Assembly: GCF_000169335.1 (NCBI RefSeq)
Contig: NZ_AAXW01000029.1
Coordinates: 1 to 58,920, forward strand
DNA: 58,920 nucleotides
Reading direction: 5' to 3'
Origin: Crocosphaera chwakensis CCY0110
Lineage (GTDB): Bacteria > Cyanobacteriota > Cyanobacteriia > Cyanobacteriales > Microcystaceae
The translations under genes were made by a program, and so were the position numbers. Of the stretch, positions 51,438 to 58,920 are shown in pieces. The notes beneath the pieces are model-generated. The model had not been told where the DNA came from, made no database searches, and saw only the letters and a program-made list of their open reading frames with translations. Positions within the stretch are counted from its first letter, which is position 1; each line of letters starts with the position of its first letter.

Positions 51438-52811
51438 ATGAGAATTGAACAAGATAGTATGGGAAAAATTGAGGTGTCATCAGATGCTTACTGGGGCGCA
51501 CAAACTCAAAGATCCCTTCATTATTTTGCTATTGGTAATGATATAATGCCAAGGGAAATGATTCGGGCGATCGGTATTCTTAAAAAAGCCACTGCTATTG
51601 TTAATAAAGATTTAGGAAAATTAAAACCAGAAAAAGCAGAATTAATTATACAATCAGCCGATGAAGTTATATTAGGAAAACTGGATCAACATTTTCCTTT
51701 AAAAATTTGGCAAACCGGAAGCGGTACCCAAACTAATATGAATGCTAACGAAGTTATTGCTAATCGTTCTATCGAATTAGTCGGGGGAATATTAGGCAGT
51801 AAACATCCTATTCATCCTAATGACCATGTTAATATGTCTCAGTCTTCTAATGATACTTTTCCCACGGCCATGCACATTGCTGCAGTAGAAGAAATACATC
51901 ATAAATTATTACCGATGGTTACTAAATTACGGAATAGTTTAGAGACAAAAACTCAAGAATTTCAAAACATCGTTAAAATTGGTCGCACCCATTTAATGGA
52001 TGCAGTTCCTTTAACCTTAGAACAAGAATTTTCTGGATATATTTCCCAACTCGATAAAAACATAGAAAGAATACAATTAAGTTTACCCGACTTATATGAA
52101 TTAGCCATCGGTGGAACTGCTGTAGGAACTGGACTAAATACCCATCCAAAATTTGCCGAAAAAGTAGCCCAAGAAATTGCTCAAATAACAGATTTACCTT
52201 TCATTTCTGCCCCTAACAAATTCGCTGCACTAGCTGCCCATGATGCCATTGTAATGTGTAGTGGAACCCTGAAAACATTGGCCGGTTCATTGATGAAAAT
52301 AGCTAATGATATTAGGTGGTTAGGATCGGGACCTCGTTGCGGAATTGGAGAACTGATTTTACCAGCAAATGAGCCAGGATCATCCATTATGCCAGGAAAA
52401 GTTAATCCTACTCAGTGCGAAGCAATGACTATGGTTTGTGTGCAAGTAATGGGTTACGATACGGCTATTAGTATAGCGGGTAGTCAGGGAAATTTTGAGT
52501 TAAATGTTTTTAAACCCTTATTAATTTTTAATTTGTTAAATTCCATTAGATTATTAGCTGATGCTTGTTCATCTTTTACTGATCATTTAGTAGTTGATTT
52601 AAAAATTAATCAAGAACAAATTGAACATTATTTAAACAACTCGTTGATGTTGGTCACTGCTTTAAACCCCCATATCGGCTATGATAAAGCAGCTAAAGTT
52701 GCTAAAAAAGCTTATGAAGAAAACACCACCTTAGAAGCAGCTTGTATCGCGTTAGGCTTTCTCAGTGCAGAGGAGTTTAAAACGATTGTTAATCCCGCCA
52801 ATATGACGTAA
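51438..52811 (+). CDS. fumC: fumarate hydratase class II
   Basis: The protein (457 residues from ATG 51438, behind AAGGAG) interconverts fumarate and malate in the TCA cycle. Signatures are the GSGTQTNMNANEVIANRS block, PNDHVNMSQSSNDTFPTAMH, the Lys/His region GRTHLMDAVPL and the superfamily signature GSSIMPGKVNPTQCEA. Length and sequence fit class II, oxygen-stable fumarase. An in-frame start at 51414 lacks a ribosome-binding site. With SSADH and 2-oxoglutarate decarboxylase it is the third TCA-type gene in the window. Confidence 0.96.
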   Translation: MRIEQDSMGKIEVSSDAYWGAQTQRSLHYFAIGNDIMPREMIRAIGILKKATAIVNKDLGKLKPEKAELIIQSADEVILGKLDQHFPLKIWQTGSGTQTNMNANEVIANRSIELVGGILGSKHPIHPNDHVNMSQSSNDTFPTAMHIAAVEEIHHKLLPMVTKLRNSLETKTQEFQNIVKIGRTHLMDAVPLTLEQEFSGYISQLDKNIERIQLSLPDLYELAIGGTAVGTGLNTHPKFAEKVAQEIAQITDLPFISAPNKFAALAAHDAIVMCSGTLKTLAGSLMKIANDIRWLGSGPRCGIGELILPANEPGSSIMPGKVNPTQCEAMTMVCVQVMGYDTAISIAGSQGNFELNVFKPLLIFNLLNSIRLLADACSSFTDHLVVDLKINQEQIEHYLNNSLMLVTALNPHIGYDKAAKVAKKAYEENTTLEAACIALGFLSAEEFKTIVNPANMT

Positions 52812-52931
52812 ATTAATTAATAATTATTTAGGTTGGTTGAGAAAGTTCTCTATTTATTAACGAATTCATGAGCGGTATTTTGTTGCCATTTCAGCTTATA
52901 ATCATAATAGGATTCTAACTGAAAAGAACTG

Positions 52932-53750
52932 ATGAAACCGTATCTCGCTGCTGCCATTCAGATGACAAGCAAGCCCGATCTAGACAAAAATCTAGTAGAG
53001 GCCGAAGAACTCATTGAACTTGCTGTCCGTCGTGGGGCTGAATTAATTAGTTTACCAGAAAACTTTGCTTTTTTAGGTAAAGAAGAAGATAAATTACACA
53101 AAGCTGAAGAAATTTCTCAAAAAGCTCAGAAATTTCTCAAAACCATGGCTCAGCGCTTTCAAGTGACTATTTTAGGCGGAGGGTTTCCTGTTCCCGTCGA
53201 AGGTGATCCTAGTAAAGCTTATAATACCGCTCTTTTAGTTGATCCTACTGGAAAAGAACTCTATCGCTATCAAAAAGTCCACTTATTCGATGTTGATCTT
53301 CCTGATGGTAACACCTATCAAGAATCAAGTACGGTGATGCCAGGAACTCAATTACCTGATATCTATGCCTCTCCAAACTTAGGAAACTTAGGACTCTCGA
53401 TTTGTTATGATGTTCGCTTTCCTGAGTTATATCGTCATTTATCCTATCAAGGGGTGGATGTTCTCTTTATCCCTGCTGCTTTTACTGCTTTTACCGGCAA
53501 AGATCACTGGCAAGTCCTCTTACAAGCTAGAGCCATCGAAAATACTTGTTATATCATAGCACCGGCACAAACAGGCAACCACTATGCCAGACGGTTTACC
53601 CACGGTCACGCGGTCATTATCGACCCTTGGGGTATCATTTTAGAAGACGCAGGACAACAACCCGGCATGGCCTTAGCAGAAATTAACCCCCACCGCATTA
53701 AACAGGTACGTCAGCAAATGCCATCGTTGCAACATCGGGTGTTCAAATAA
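52932..53750 (+). CDS. carbon-nitrogen hydrolase (nitrilase superfamily, Nit1/Nit2-like)
   Basis: The 272-residue protein has the complete catalytic triad: Glu in SLPENFAFLG, Lys in YQKVHLFDVD and Cys in LSICYDVRFPELYRHL. The sequence fits the Nit branch (NitC/Nit1), which removes the amide of deaminated glutathione or similar omega-amides as metabolite repair. The start MKPYLAAAIQMTS is typical. It follows fumC by 120 bases. The substrate is assigned by family resemblance only. Confidence 0.9.
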   Translation: MKPYLAAAIQMTSKPDLDKNLVEAEELIELAVRRGAELISLPENFAFLGKEEDKLHKAEEISQKAQKFLKTMAQRFQVTILGGGFPVPVEGDPSKAYNTALLVDPTGKELYRYQKVHLFDVDLPDGNTYQESSTVMPGTQLPDIYASPNLGNLGLSICYDVRFPELYRHLSYQGVDVLFIPAAFTAFTGKDHWQVLLQARAIENTCYIIAPAQTGNHYARRFTHGHAVIIDPWGIILEDAGQQPGMALAEINPHRIKQVRQQMPSLQHRVFK

Positions 53751-53924
53751 GAAATCTGCAACAAATCACGGTGTCTGCTTATCCTATGATTTACTCTTAA
53801 GAAACACATTGAAAAATAAGTGTTTTTCCTATCTATTGCTAGTAGCGATCGCTGCTAGTGAGAGACTTATATTACATCTTCTACCTTGTTTAAAATTAGT
53901 TAGTTTAGATAGAGAACAGAATAG

Positions 53925-54902
53925 CTAATTAACTAATTCACGAATAACATTAACAATAATTTCGGGTTGATCTATCCAAACAAAATGACTACTATTATCA
54001 GCTAAAATTTGTCTAGAATTTGAGGAAAGCTTGAATAACTCTTCATGGATAATCTCTCTAACATGATTAGTATTTTTTATAGGTAATAAAAAACTAAAAA
54101 GTGAAGGCTCAAAAAATGTTTTCGATTTAATACTAATTAGGGGAATATCTCCCAAGTTGTTTGCTTTTTGCACTTGAGTTGCGCTGGTTTCTAAATTCCA
54201 AATTTCTCTAGCCATTGTTACCCAATGTTGAGGACGATAAAAAGAACGTTTAACCATCCTACGACTCTCAATACTAAACTTTCTTAATTGAGGTTTGATT
54301 AATTCAAATATTCCTAAGTTTCCTAGAATTCTAATTAACCCTAATATTGCTCCCAAAATTGACATTAAAAAACCTGAAAGGAAAAATAATTTTAATAATT
54401 TAACAGATAAAGGTAAATTTAACATCCCTTTTTCGTGAAGTCCATCTGTTAAAATAATACTCGAAACTTTCTCAGGAAAATAATGAGCGTATAGCCTAAC
54501 ATTATAGCTACCAAAAGAATCACCTACTAAAATATACGGCGGTGAAATTTTTGCTTTTTCTAACAGTTGATCTAGTTCTCTAACAATTTCTTGACTACAG
54601 CGTTTTTTCGGACTAGAATCACTCCACCCATAACCTGGCCTATCATAGATAAAAACTTGAGTAATTTTTGCAATTTCATTGATTAAAAAATAGCCTTCTA
54701 TTCCCCCTAAACTGTGATCAATAACTACTGTATGACTACCCACTCCCTTAACATAGCAATGAACCTGATAACCTCCTAAATCAATCAACTTTCCTGGAGG
54801 AAGTTGTTGCTTATTTTCCCAATAGGTCATTAACCAATGATAAGTAGTTGTCAAACTTAAAAGAATAACTTTATAATAATCAGAGGCAAATTGGCTATTC
54901 AT
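53925..54902 (-). CDS. alpha/beta hydrolase
   Basis: The protein (325 residues from ATG 54900-54902, or 332 from 54923) has the alpha/beta hydrolase core: oxyanion region VIDHSLGGIEG, YDRPGYGWSD, nucleophile elbow GDSFGSY and the catalytic His in NSSHFVWID near the C-terminus. A hydrophobic N-terminal stretch (VILLSLTTTYHWLM) and a cap region LFFLSGFLMSILGAILGLIR suggest membrane association. It overlaps the end of the nucleosidase-like gene, so the two are probably coupled. The substrate is unknown. Confidence 0.85.
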   Translation of the reverse strand: MNSQFASDYYKVILLSLTTTYHWLMTYWENKQQLPPGKLIDLGGYQVHCYVKGVGSHTVVIDHSLGGIEGYFLINEIAKITQVFIYDRPGYGWSDSSPKKRCSQEIVRELDQLLEKAKISPPYILVGDSFGSYNVRLYAHYFPEKVSSIILTDGLHEKGMLNLPLSVKLLKLFFLSGFLMSILGAILGLIRILGNLGIFELIKPQLRKFSIESRRMVKRSFYRPQHWVTMAREIWNLETSATQVQKANNLGDIPLISIKSKTFFEPSLFSFLLPIKNTNHVREIIHEELFKLSSNSRQILADNSSHFVWIDQPEIIVNVIRELVN

Positions 54903-55647
54903 ATTGACTAATCTTGTTGGCAACTTCCTTTAATACTTGGAGACTTTTTAAAGAACTTCTAATTAAATGTATTGAATTTGACGGATTTTTGAGCATTTGA
55001 CGGGCTAAAATTAAAGGCTGCAAGGTTCCATCTTCTCTAAAAGCTTTCGTCAAGTTCGGTAAATCTTGCTGACAATTATCACTAATTACCCGAATCATAG
55101 CCACAGAAATGCCTAATTTTTGACTCCAATTCAAAAGTGCATAGCCTTCCATATCGACTACATCAGCTTGATATTTTTTCCCTAATAAAATTTTTTCTTG
55201 AGCAGAACAAATAACGCGATCACTTGTTATTCCTTTCCCAATAAATGTGCTATTTCCTAACTTCTGAAATAGCTTGTCAGTCAAAAATTGGTCATATTGC
55301 CCCTTATTTTCCTGACTATCATCTATTAAAGCACACTTTTTGTACAAAATCACATCTCCCACAGAATAATTTTTAGACAAGCTTCCCCCTAACCCCATCA
55401 AGATCAATCCTTGATGTACTTTATTAAGAAAGTCTGGAGTTTGTTGCCATTGTTCTAGGAAATTAGTCAAGGGCTGAATTCCCACAGGAATAGGGATAAT
55501 TTTAAATTTCGATTTATTTTTGCCCATTCCTTGGAAAACTGTCTTATATTCCATGCCTTGAGGCACTAAAACAGTATCAAAACTAGGGTTTTGAGGATTA
55601 GGGTTATAATGAGAGTGTGATCTAGATAACATTGATAATTCTTGCAA
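54895..55647 (-). CDS. nucleoside phosphorylase / MTA-SAH nucleosidase-fold protein
   Basis: The 250-residue protein fits the PNP_UDP_1 superfamily. It has the LILMGLGGSLSKNYSVGDVI segment (phosphate/ribose site region) and VVDMEGYALLNWSQK, the MExxA-type ribose motif, followed by MIRVISDN with the catalytic Asp. It may cleave an adenosine derivative or act in hopanoid side-chain formation, where similar phosphorylases occur; no hopanoid genes are nearby, so that is open. A second Met (MLSRSHSH) five codons in is an alternative start. Confidence 0.8.
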   Translation of the reverse strand: MQELSMLSRSHSHYNPNPQNPSFDTVLVPQGMEYKTVFQGMGKNKSKFKIIPIPVGIQPLTNFLEQWQQTPDFLNKVHQGLILMGLGGSLSKNYSVGDVILYKKCALIDDSQENKGQYDQFLTDKLFQKLGNSTFIGKGITSDRVICSAQEKILLGKKYQADVVDMEGYALLNWSQKLGISVAMIRVISDNCQQDLPNLTKAFREDGTLQPLILARQMLKNPSNSIHLIRSSLKSLQVLKEVANKISQYE

Positions 55648-55862
55648 ATCTTTCCTATTTGAAAAATCGGAAAAATGGTATATAAAAGGAAAGGTACTTA
55701 TTGAAAATTAATGCTAATTGAGCCTTTCACAAAAGATAGCTTAAGCATAGCTTAAACACAAAAGTAATTGTTACCTCAATCTGGCAACAATTGCTTTTAA
55801 TGAATGAAATCACTTATTTTTAGTTTAATTCGTCCTAATTTATTGTTCACTTTCTTCTTGCT

Positions 55863-56930
55863 ATGGAAAACTCTATCATTCTCCAGGTTAATCAACTTGT
55901 TAAACAATTTGCTAATCATCAACTTCGGGCTGTCGATGAAGTTAGCTTTCAATTAACCCAAGGAGATATTTTAGGGTTATTGGGACCGTCTGGTTGTGGT
56001 AAAACAACCTTATTACGCATGATTGCAGGGTTTGAGCAACCATCACAGGGAACCATAGAACTCGGAGGCAATGTCATTGCTAGTGCTTCTCAGTTACTTC
56101 CCCCTGAACAACGCAATACGGGGATGGTCTTTCAAGATTATGCTTTGTTTCCCCATTTAAACATTGCTGATAATATCGCTTTTGGCTTAAATAAGAAACG
56201 ATTAAGCAAAAAAGAGATAAAACACCGTATTGGCGAAGTATTAACTCTAGTGGGACTAGAAGGCTTAGAAAAACGCTATCCTCATCAACTCTCAGGGGGA
56301 CAACAACAACGGGTAGCCTTAGCGAGAGCCTTAGCCCCTCAACCCGCCTTAATTTTACTCGATGAACCCCTCAGTAACCTTGATGTACAGGTTCGTATTA
56401 GACTCCGCCATGAAATCCGTCATATTCTCAAAGCCACAGGGATAACCGCTATTTTTGTTACCCACGACCAAGAAGAAGCCTTAGCCATTTGCGATAAAAT
56501 TGGGGTCATGTCTTGTGGAAAAGTTGAACAGTTGGGAACCCCTGAAGCCATTTATACTCGTCCTGCGTCTCGTTTTGTGGCTGAATTTGTCACCCAGGCT
56601 AATTTTATCCCTGCTAAGCGACAAGGGAAACTCTGGACCACAGAAATTGGACAATGGGAACTCCCTTCCCCTCCCGAAACTGTCCCCGAAGGAGACTTAA
56701 TGGTGAGACAAGAGGATATTAAGTTAGAACCGGATGACACAGCTAAGGTGGTGATTTGCGATCGCCAATTTTTAGGGAGAGAATACCGCTACTGTTTACG
56801 AACCCCCTCCGGTAGTCAAATTCATGCACGAACCACTTTACAAACTCAGTTACCCATTGGTACAAAGGTTCAACTTGCGATCGCTTCTCAGTCGGCTCAA
56901 GTGTTTCCCGTTGCTTCGTCTAGGGGATGA
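55863..56930 (+). CDS. futC: iron(III) ABC transporter ATP-binding protein, FutC/FbpC-like
   Basis: The 355-residue ATPase has Walker A GPSGCGKTTLLRM, Q-loop GMVFQDYALFPHL, signature LSGGQQQRVALARALA, Walker B LILLDEPLSNLD and the H-loop FVTHDQEEAL. A TOBE domain covers about 280-350. This full layout is that of FbpC/FutC/PotA-type importers. The RNTGMVFQDYALFPH and C-terminal MVRQEDIKLEP segments fit FutC of cyanobacteria. Binding protein and permease genes are not in the window, as is usual for the dispersed fut genes. A HIP1 site is near the end. Confidence 0.85.
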   Translation: MENSIILQVNQLVKQFANHQLRAVDEVSFQLTQGDILGLLGPSGCGKTTLLRMIAGFEQPSQGTIELGGNVIASASQLLPPEQRNTGMVFQDYALFPHLNIADNIAFGLNKKRLSKKEIKHRIGEVLTLVGLEGLEKRYPHQLSGGQQQRVALARALAPQPALILLDEPLSNLDVQVRIRLRHEIRHILKATGITAIFVTHDQEEALAICDKIGVMSCGKVEQLGTPEAIYTRPASRFVAEFVTQANFIPAKRQGKLWTTEIGQWELPSPPETVPEGDLMVRQEDIKLEPDDTAKVVICDRQFLGREYRYCLRTPSGSQIHARTTLQTQLPIGTKVQLAIASQSAQVFPVASSRG

Positions 56931-56955
56931 AAATCTGAGTTAATCTCTCAAAAAA

Positions 56956-57133
56956 TCATTCCTCGTCTATACTTTCTACAATTGTTTTGCCATTCATTGC
57001 TCTTCGATAGATTGTGTTGATAGAAACAGCACTATAACCTGAATTGAGATGTTCTAACCCTTTGAGATATTAAGTAATGTTTGTCAGAGACAATATCAAA
57101 ACACCAAGTAGAATTATCTGTGTCAACCATCAT
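56956..57133 (-). pseudogene. short frameshifted gene remnant
   Basis: Leftward from the ATG at 57131-57133 the frame reads MMVDTDNSTWCFDIVSDKHY and then LISQR before losing coherence near 57070. In the next frame it continues KGLEHLNSGYSAVSINTIYR and ends ...TIVESIDEE with TGA at 56956-56958. The total (178 bases) is one base more than a multiple of three, so one insertion explains it. The intact product would have had about 58 residues; the family is not recognised. Position next to a toxin-immunity-like pair suggests a decayed small accessory gene. Confidence 0.55.
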
Positions 57134-57169
57134 AACTTTATTATTTTGCAATTATTATAAATTTATCTT

Positions 57170-57532
57170 TTAAACATAGATATGACTATTTAATTGAGTT
57201 AAATAATCTTGAGCAGACTCAGGAGAAAGGGGCTGACTTAATAAAGGATTTGCTAAATCAAATAGAATTTCATCGATAATCCCTTGAGCATTTTCTTCCG
57301 ATTCAATATCTTCTCGTCCTTCAATTGCATTTGCCCAATTTTCTACATCAGTTATAGATAATTGACCTTGTAAATAACGCTGAAGAACATGAAGAATATG
57401 CTCTTTTTTCAGTTTAATTAGGACTTCTTCACTGTCCCAACTTAGCCTATTTAGAGAGTCAAGAGTGTCTAATAAAGGCTGATCAAATGTTAGCAAAGCA
57501 TCGAGTAATTGGTATCTAGTTAGATTATTCAT
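57170..57532 (-). CDS. putative immunity/antitoxin-like protein, 120 residues
   Basis: This acidic, all-helical protein contains HILHVLQRYLQGQLSITDVE and NAIEGREDIESEEN, followed by IIDEILFDLANPLLSQPLSP. The pattern of a short helix, (S/T)xxDVExWA, REDI and F(E/D)LANP is one I associate with small proteins encoded directly after polymorphic-toxin-type domains. Its ATG overlaps the stop of the preceding 87-residue gene by four bases. It has no membrane segment. Role as neutralising partner is inference from size, charge and coupling. Confidence 0.6.
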   Translation of the reverse strand: MNNLTRYQLLDALLTFDQPLLDTLDSLNRLSWDSEEVLIKLKKEHILHVLQRYLQGQLSITDVENWANAIEGREDIESEENAQGIIDEILFDLANPLLSQPLSPESAQDYLTQLNSHIYV

Positions 57533-57792
57533 GGATATTTTTGTTTTACGTGAATAATTGTGCCATCAGGGGTATAAGTCGTTTTTGTATAAGACAAAGT
57601 AATCCCTTCTACATCAATTTGTTTTTCGTAAGTGGCATAAGATCCTATAATATTCCTAGCTGGAACATCGGCTAGAAACGCTTTACCCCCATTAGGAAGA
57701 TTATAGATTCTAATTGAGGTCGCTTGACGAGGAAGACGTTTTTGAAAGCGATTAAAATTAGCTAACTGTTTTGAGTTTAAGGAAATTGCCAT
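57529..57792 (-). CDS. small protein resembling a polymorphic-toxin C-terminal domain
   Basis: The 87-residue basic protein starts MAISLNSKQLANFNRFQKRL and has the conserved-looking core NLPNGGKAFLADVPARNIIG and SYATYEKQIDVEGITLSYTK, ending GTIIHVKQKYP. I associate this G-K-A-F...YEKQ-V/I-D...YTKTT...HVK arrangement with C-terminal modules of Rhs/YD-repeat toxins, here standing alone. No catalytic residue can be named. It is translationally coupled to the acidic gene that follows. Resemblance is from memory and needs checking. Confidence 0.55.
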   Translation of the reverse strand: MAISLNSKQLANFNRFQKRLPRQATSIRIYNLPNGGKAFLADVPARNIIGSYATYEKQIDVEGITLSYTKTTYTPDGTIIHVKQKYP

Positions 57793-57908
57793 AAAACCAT
57801 TATATAATCTGTCCTCATCTCAGGCATAATGGTATTCATAGTCTTATTTTCCAATTATTATAACCCTTCTAATAAAATAAAACGCCCTGATAAAAAGTAA
57901 AATGAATA

Positions 57909-58745
57909 CTACTTAATTTTATGTTCAATCACCAAAGTTGAACTACTCCATGCACCGGTTGCGTCGTAATTACGGATTAATCTTTGCCGTTCTTTTTCAT
58001 TAACTAACCAACCCACTTCTAAAAAGAAAGGTTTTCTTAATTCTAATTTTGAGGGTGCATTAGTTGAGGTTCCATCAGGTAATAATAAAATTTGTCGAAG
58101 ACTATCTCCTTTATCAAATATGAGCTTATTTCCTTCAATATTTGCCGTTGAACTCAAAGTTGTCCCTGAAAAAGTTAATTGTTGTTCTATTTTGTTATTA
58201 TCAACTTGTTTCACTTCTAAACTTGTTTCCATTTTATCAGTAGGTCGAAAGTCAGGATAAGCAGTATAAGCGGTTCCTTGCCATTTTCCTAGTAATTGAT
58301 CTAGAGTTAATTGCGGTCGTTCTTCTGCATTGCTCCCACTACGAAATTCTCTAATTAAAGTAATACTAGAAAATTTATTTTGACGATCATAAAGTAATAC
58401 ACAACGTAAACGGCGATCGCCTTTAATAAAGCCAAATTCTGACCCAAAGTCTGCAAAAGGCGCAAGTTGAAATGCTCCTTTAGAGAAGGTTCCTGTCTCG
58501 AAAAAAATAATTTGTCTTCCTAAAGAACGATAGTCTTGTTCATAGTCTTGAGTTGGATTTTCATCATAACTATTGCCTCCAAAACGACGCAGACGAAACT
58601 TAACTAATTTATTGTTTTCTAATCCCTCTAAATTGATAATAGAAAGCGTAGAATCAAAAATGTCCCCTTGGGGAGAAATCTTAGTAAATGATCCTTTCCA
58701 TTCTCCTAGATTTTTTAAGAAGTTTTCCCAGTTATTTTCAGACAT
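57909..58745 (-). CDS. DUF3598 family protein (lipocalin-like)
   Basis: The 278-residue protein has two similar beta-rich halves. The first begins NWENFLKNLGEWKGSFTKIS with FGGN and SLGRQIIFFETGTFSKG. The second begins LDQLLGKWQGTAYTAYPDF and includes LEVKQVDNNKIEQQL. GxWxG starts and the duplicated barrel are typical of DUF3598, a calycin-like family of cyanobacteria related in fold to CpcS/CpcT bilin lyases. Its ligand is unknown. The C-terminus ends in a clear beta strand (STLVIEHKIK). A HIP1 site is inside. Confidence 0.82.
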   Translation of the reverse strand: MSENNWENFLKNLGEWKGSFTKISPQGDIFDSTLSIINLEGLENNKLVKFRLRRFGGNSYDENPTQDYEQDYRSLGRQIIFFETGTFSKGAFQLAPFADFGSEFGFIKGDRRLRCVLLYDRQNKFSSITLIREFRSGSNAEERPQLTLDQLLGKWQGTAYTAYPDFRPTDKMETSLEVKQVDNNKIEQQLTFSGTTLSSTANIEGNKLIFDKGDSLRQILLLPDGTSTNAPSKLELRKPFFLEVGWLVNEKERQRLIRNYDATGAWSSSTLVIEHKIK

Positions 58746-58817
58746 TTGTTAAAGGTGTTTTATTATTATCTCCATTCACTATACTCAATAATCAGACAAA
58801 TTGAAAGTTAACGGTTT

Positions 58818-58920
58818 TTAAGGGAGAAGTTCCTCTAAACTATAAGGGCATTGATCGGGGAGTTTAACGCCGTACTCTAAGACCACTAAACTTACAGCAT
58901 CCTGATAAATTTCTTCTAGT
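58818..58920 (-). CDS. probable DUF29 family protein (partial, N-terminus off the window)
   Basis: The leftward frame is open at the window end and stops at 58818-58820. The visible 33 residues include EEIYQDAVSLVVLEYGVKLP and CPYSLEELLP, which match the usual C-terminus of DUF29 (a Y-x-x-A helix followed by CPY(S/T)xEE-LL). DUF29 proteins occur in large paralogous families in cyanobacteria and are of unknown function. With so few residues the call is tentative. Confidence 0.5.
   Translation of the reverse strand, partial: LEEIYQDAVSLVVLEYGVKLPDQCPYSLEELLP

Overview
The window is cyanobacterial chromosome. Direct evidence is the allophycocyanin operon apcA-apcB-apcC, the photosystem I gene psaK, the cytochrome b6f peptide petL, ndhF of NDH-1, a CYP120-type P450, a fused thiO-thiG gene, many HIP1 palindromes (GCGATCGC) and low-GC intergenic DNA. 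Together with hypA, hypB and hypD this resembles unicellular, often nitrogen-fixing Crocosphaera/Cyanothece-type genomes; that placement is inference from gene content and style, not from a search.

Layout. 1-6.2 kb: a Mut7-C RNase-like gene cut by the window edge, a dipeptide epimerase, apt, a Dpp/Opp-type permease and ndhF. 6.3-9.9 kb: three small unknown genes, a P450 and gpsA, with a ~152 bp promoter-bearing direct repeat in front of the P450 group and again in front of gpsA. 10-11.6 kb: a sugar-type MFS transporter facing petL. 12-18.7 kb: a HEAT-repeat gene and a membrane Ser/Thr kinase whose catalytic lysine is replaced by Gln, a complete-looking group II intron just upstream of the kinase, a nonsense-interrupted secreted-protein gene and a mini-SepF gene. 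19.6-25.9 kb: trigger factor, a GspE/PilB homologue with degenerate nucleotide-binding motifs, the apc operon and hypD. 26-32.4 kb: phoH, a paired M16 protease operon (one active, one inactive), 6S RNA, hypB-hypA and two small genes. 33-36.3 kb: succinate-semialdehyde dehydrogenase and the acetolactate-synthase-like 2-oxoglutarate decarboxylase, the pair that closes the cyanobacterial TCA cycle. 36.4-42.7 kb: lysA-cdaA-uppS, thiO-thiG, a DUF4327 gene and psaK. 42.9-48.2 kb: tRNA-Ser(GCU), a dynamin-like GTPase with a changed P-loop, a KGK-domain gene, a PIN toxin-antitoxin pair with a C-terminal frameshift in the toxin, an RTX calcium-binding protein and an HNH nuclease. 48.4-58.9 kb: a periplasmic amino-acid-type binding protein, an HTTM membrane protein with its partner, fumC, a nitrilase-family gene, an alpha/beta hydrolase with a nucleoside-phosphorylase-fold gene, a FutC-like iron ABC ATPase, a frameshifted remnant, a probable small toxin-immunity pair, a DUF3598 gene and the end of a probable DUF29 gene.

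Most genes are core photosynthesis, carbon and cofactor metabolism. The more unusual material lies in the accessory stretches: the duplicated promoter at 6.95/8.8 kb, the intron-kinase region at 13-18 kb, the KGK/toxin-antitoxin/REP-like region at 45.5-46.9 kb and the toxin-immunity region at 57 kb. Several proteins (kinase, GspE-like ATPase, M16 subunit, dynamin-like GTPase) have lost a residue normally needed for catalysis or nucleotide binding. No CRISPR array, prophage or IS transposase gene was seen. I did not find a complete new system; the best candidates for follow-up are the promoter duplication, the KGK-ghost/toxin-antitoxin junction and the 57 kb gene pair.
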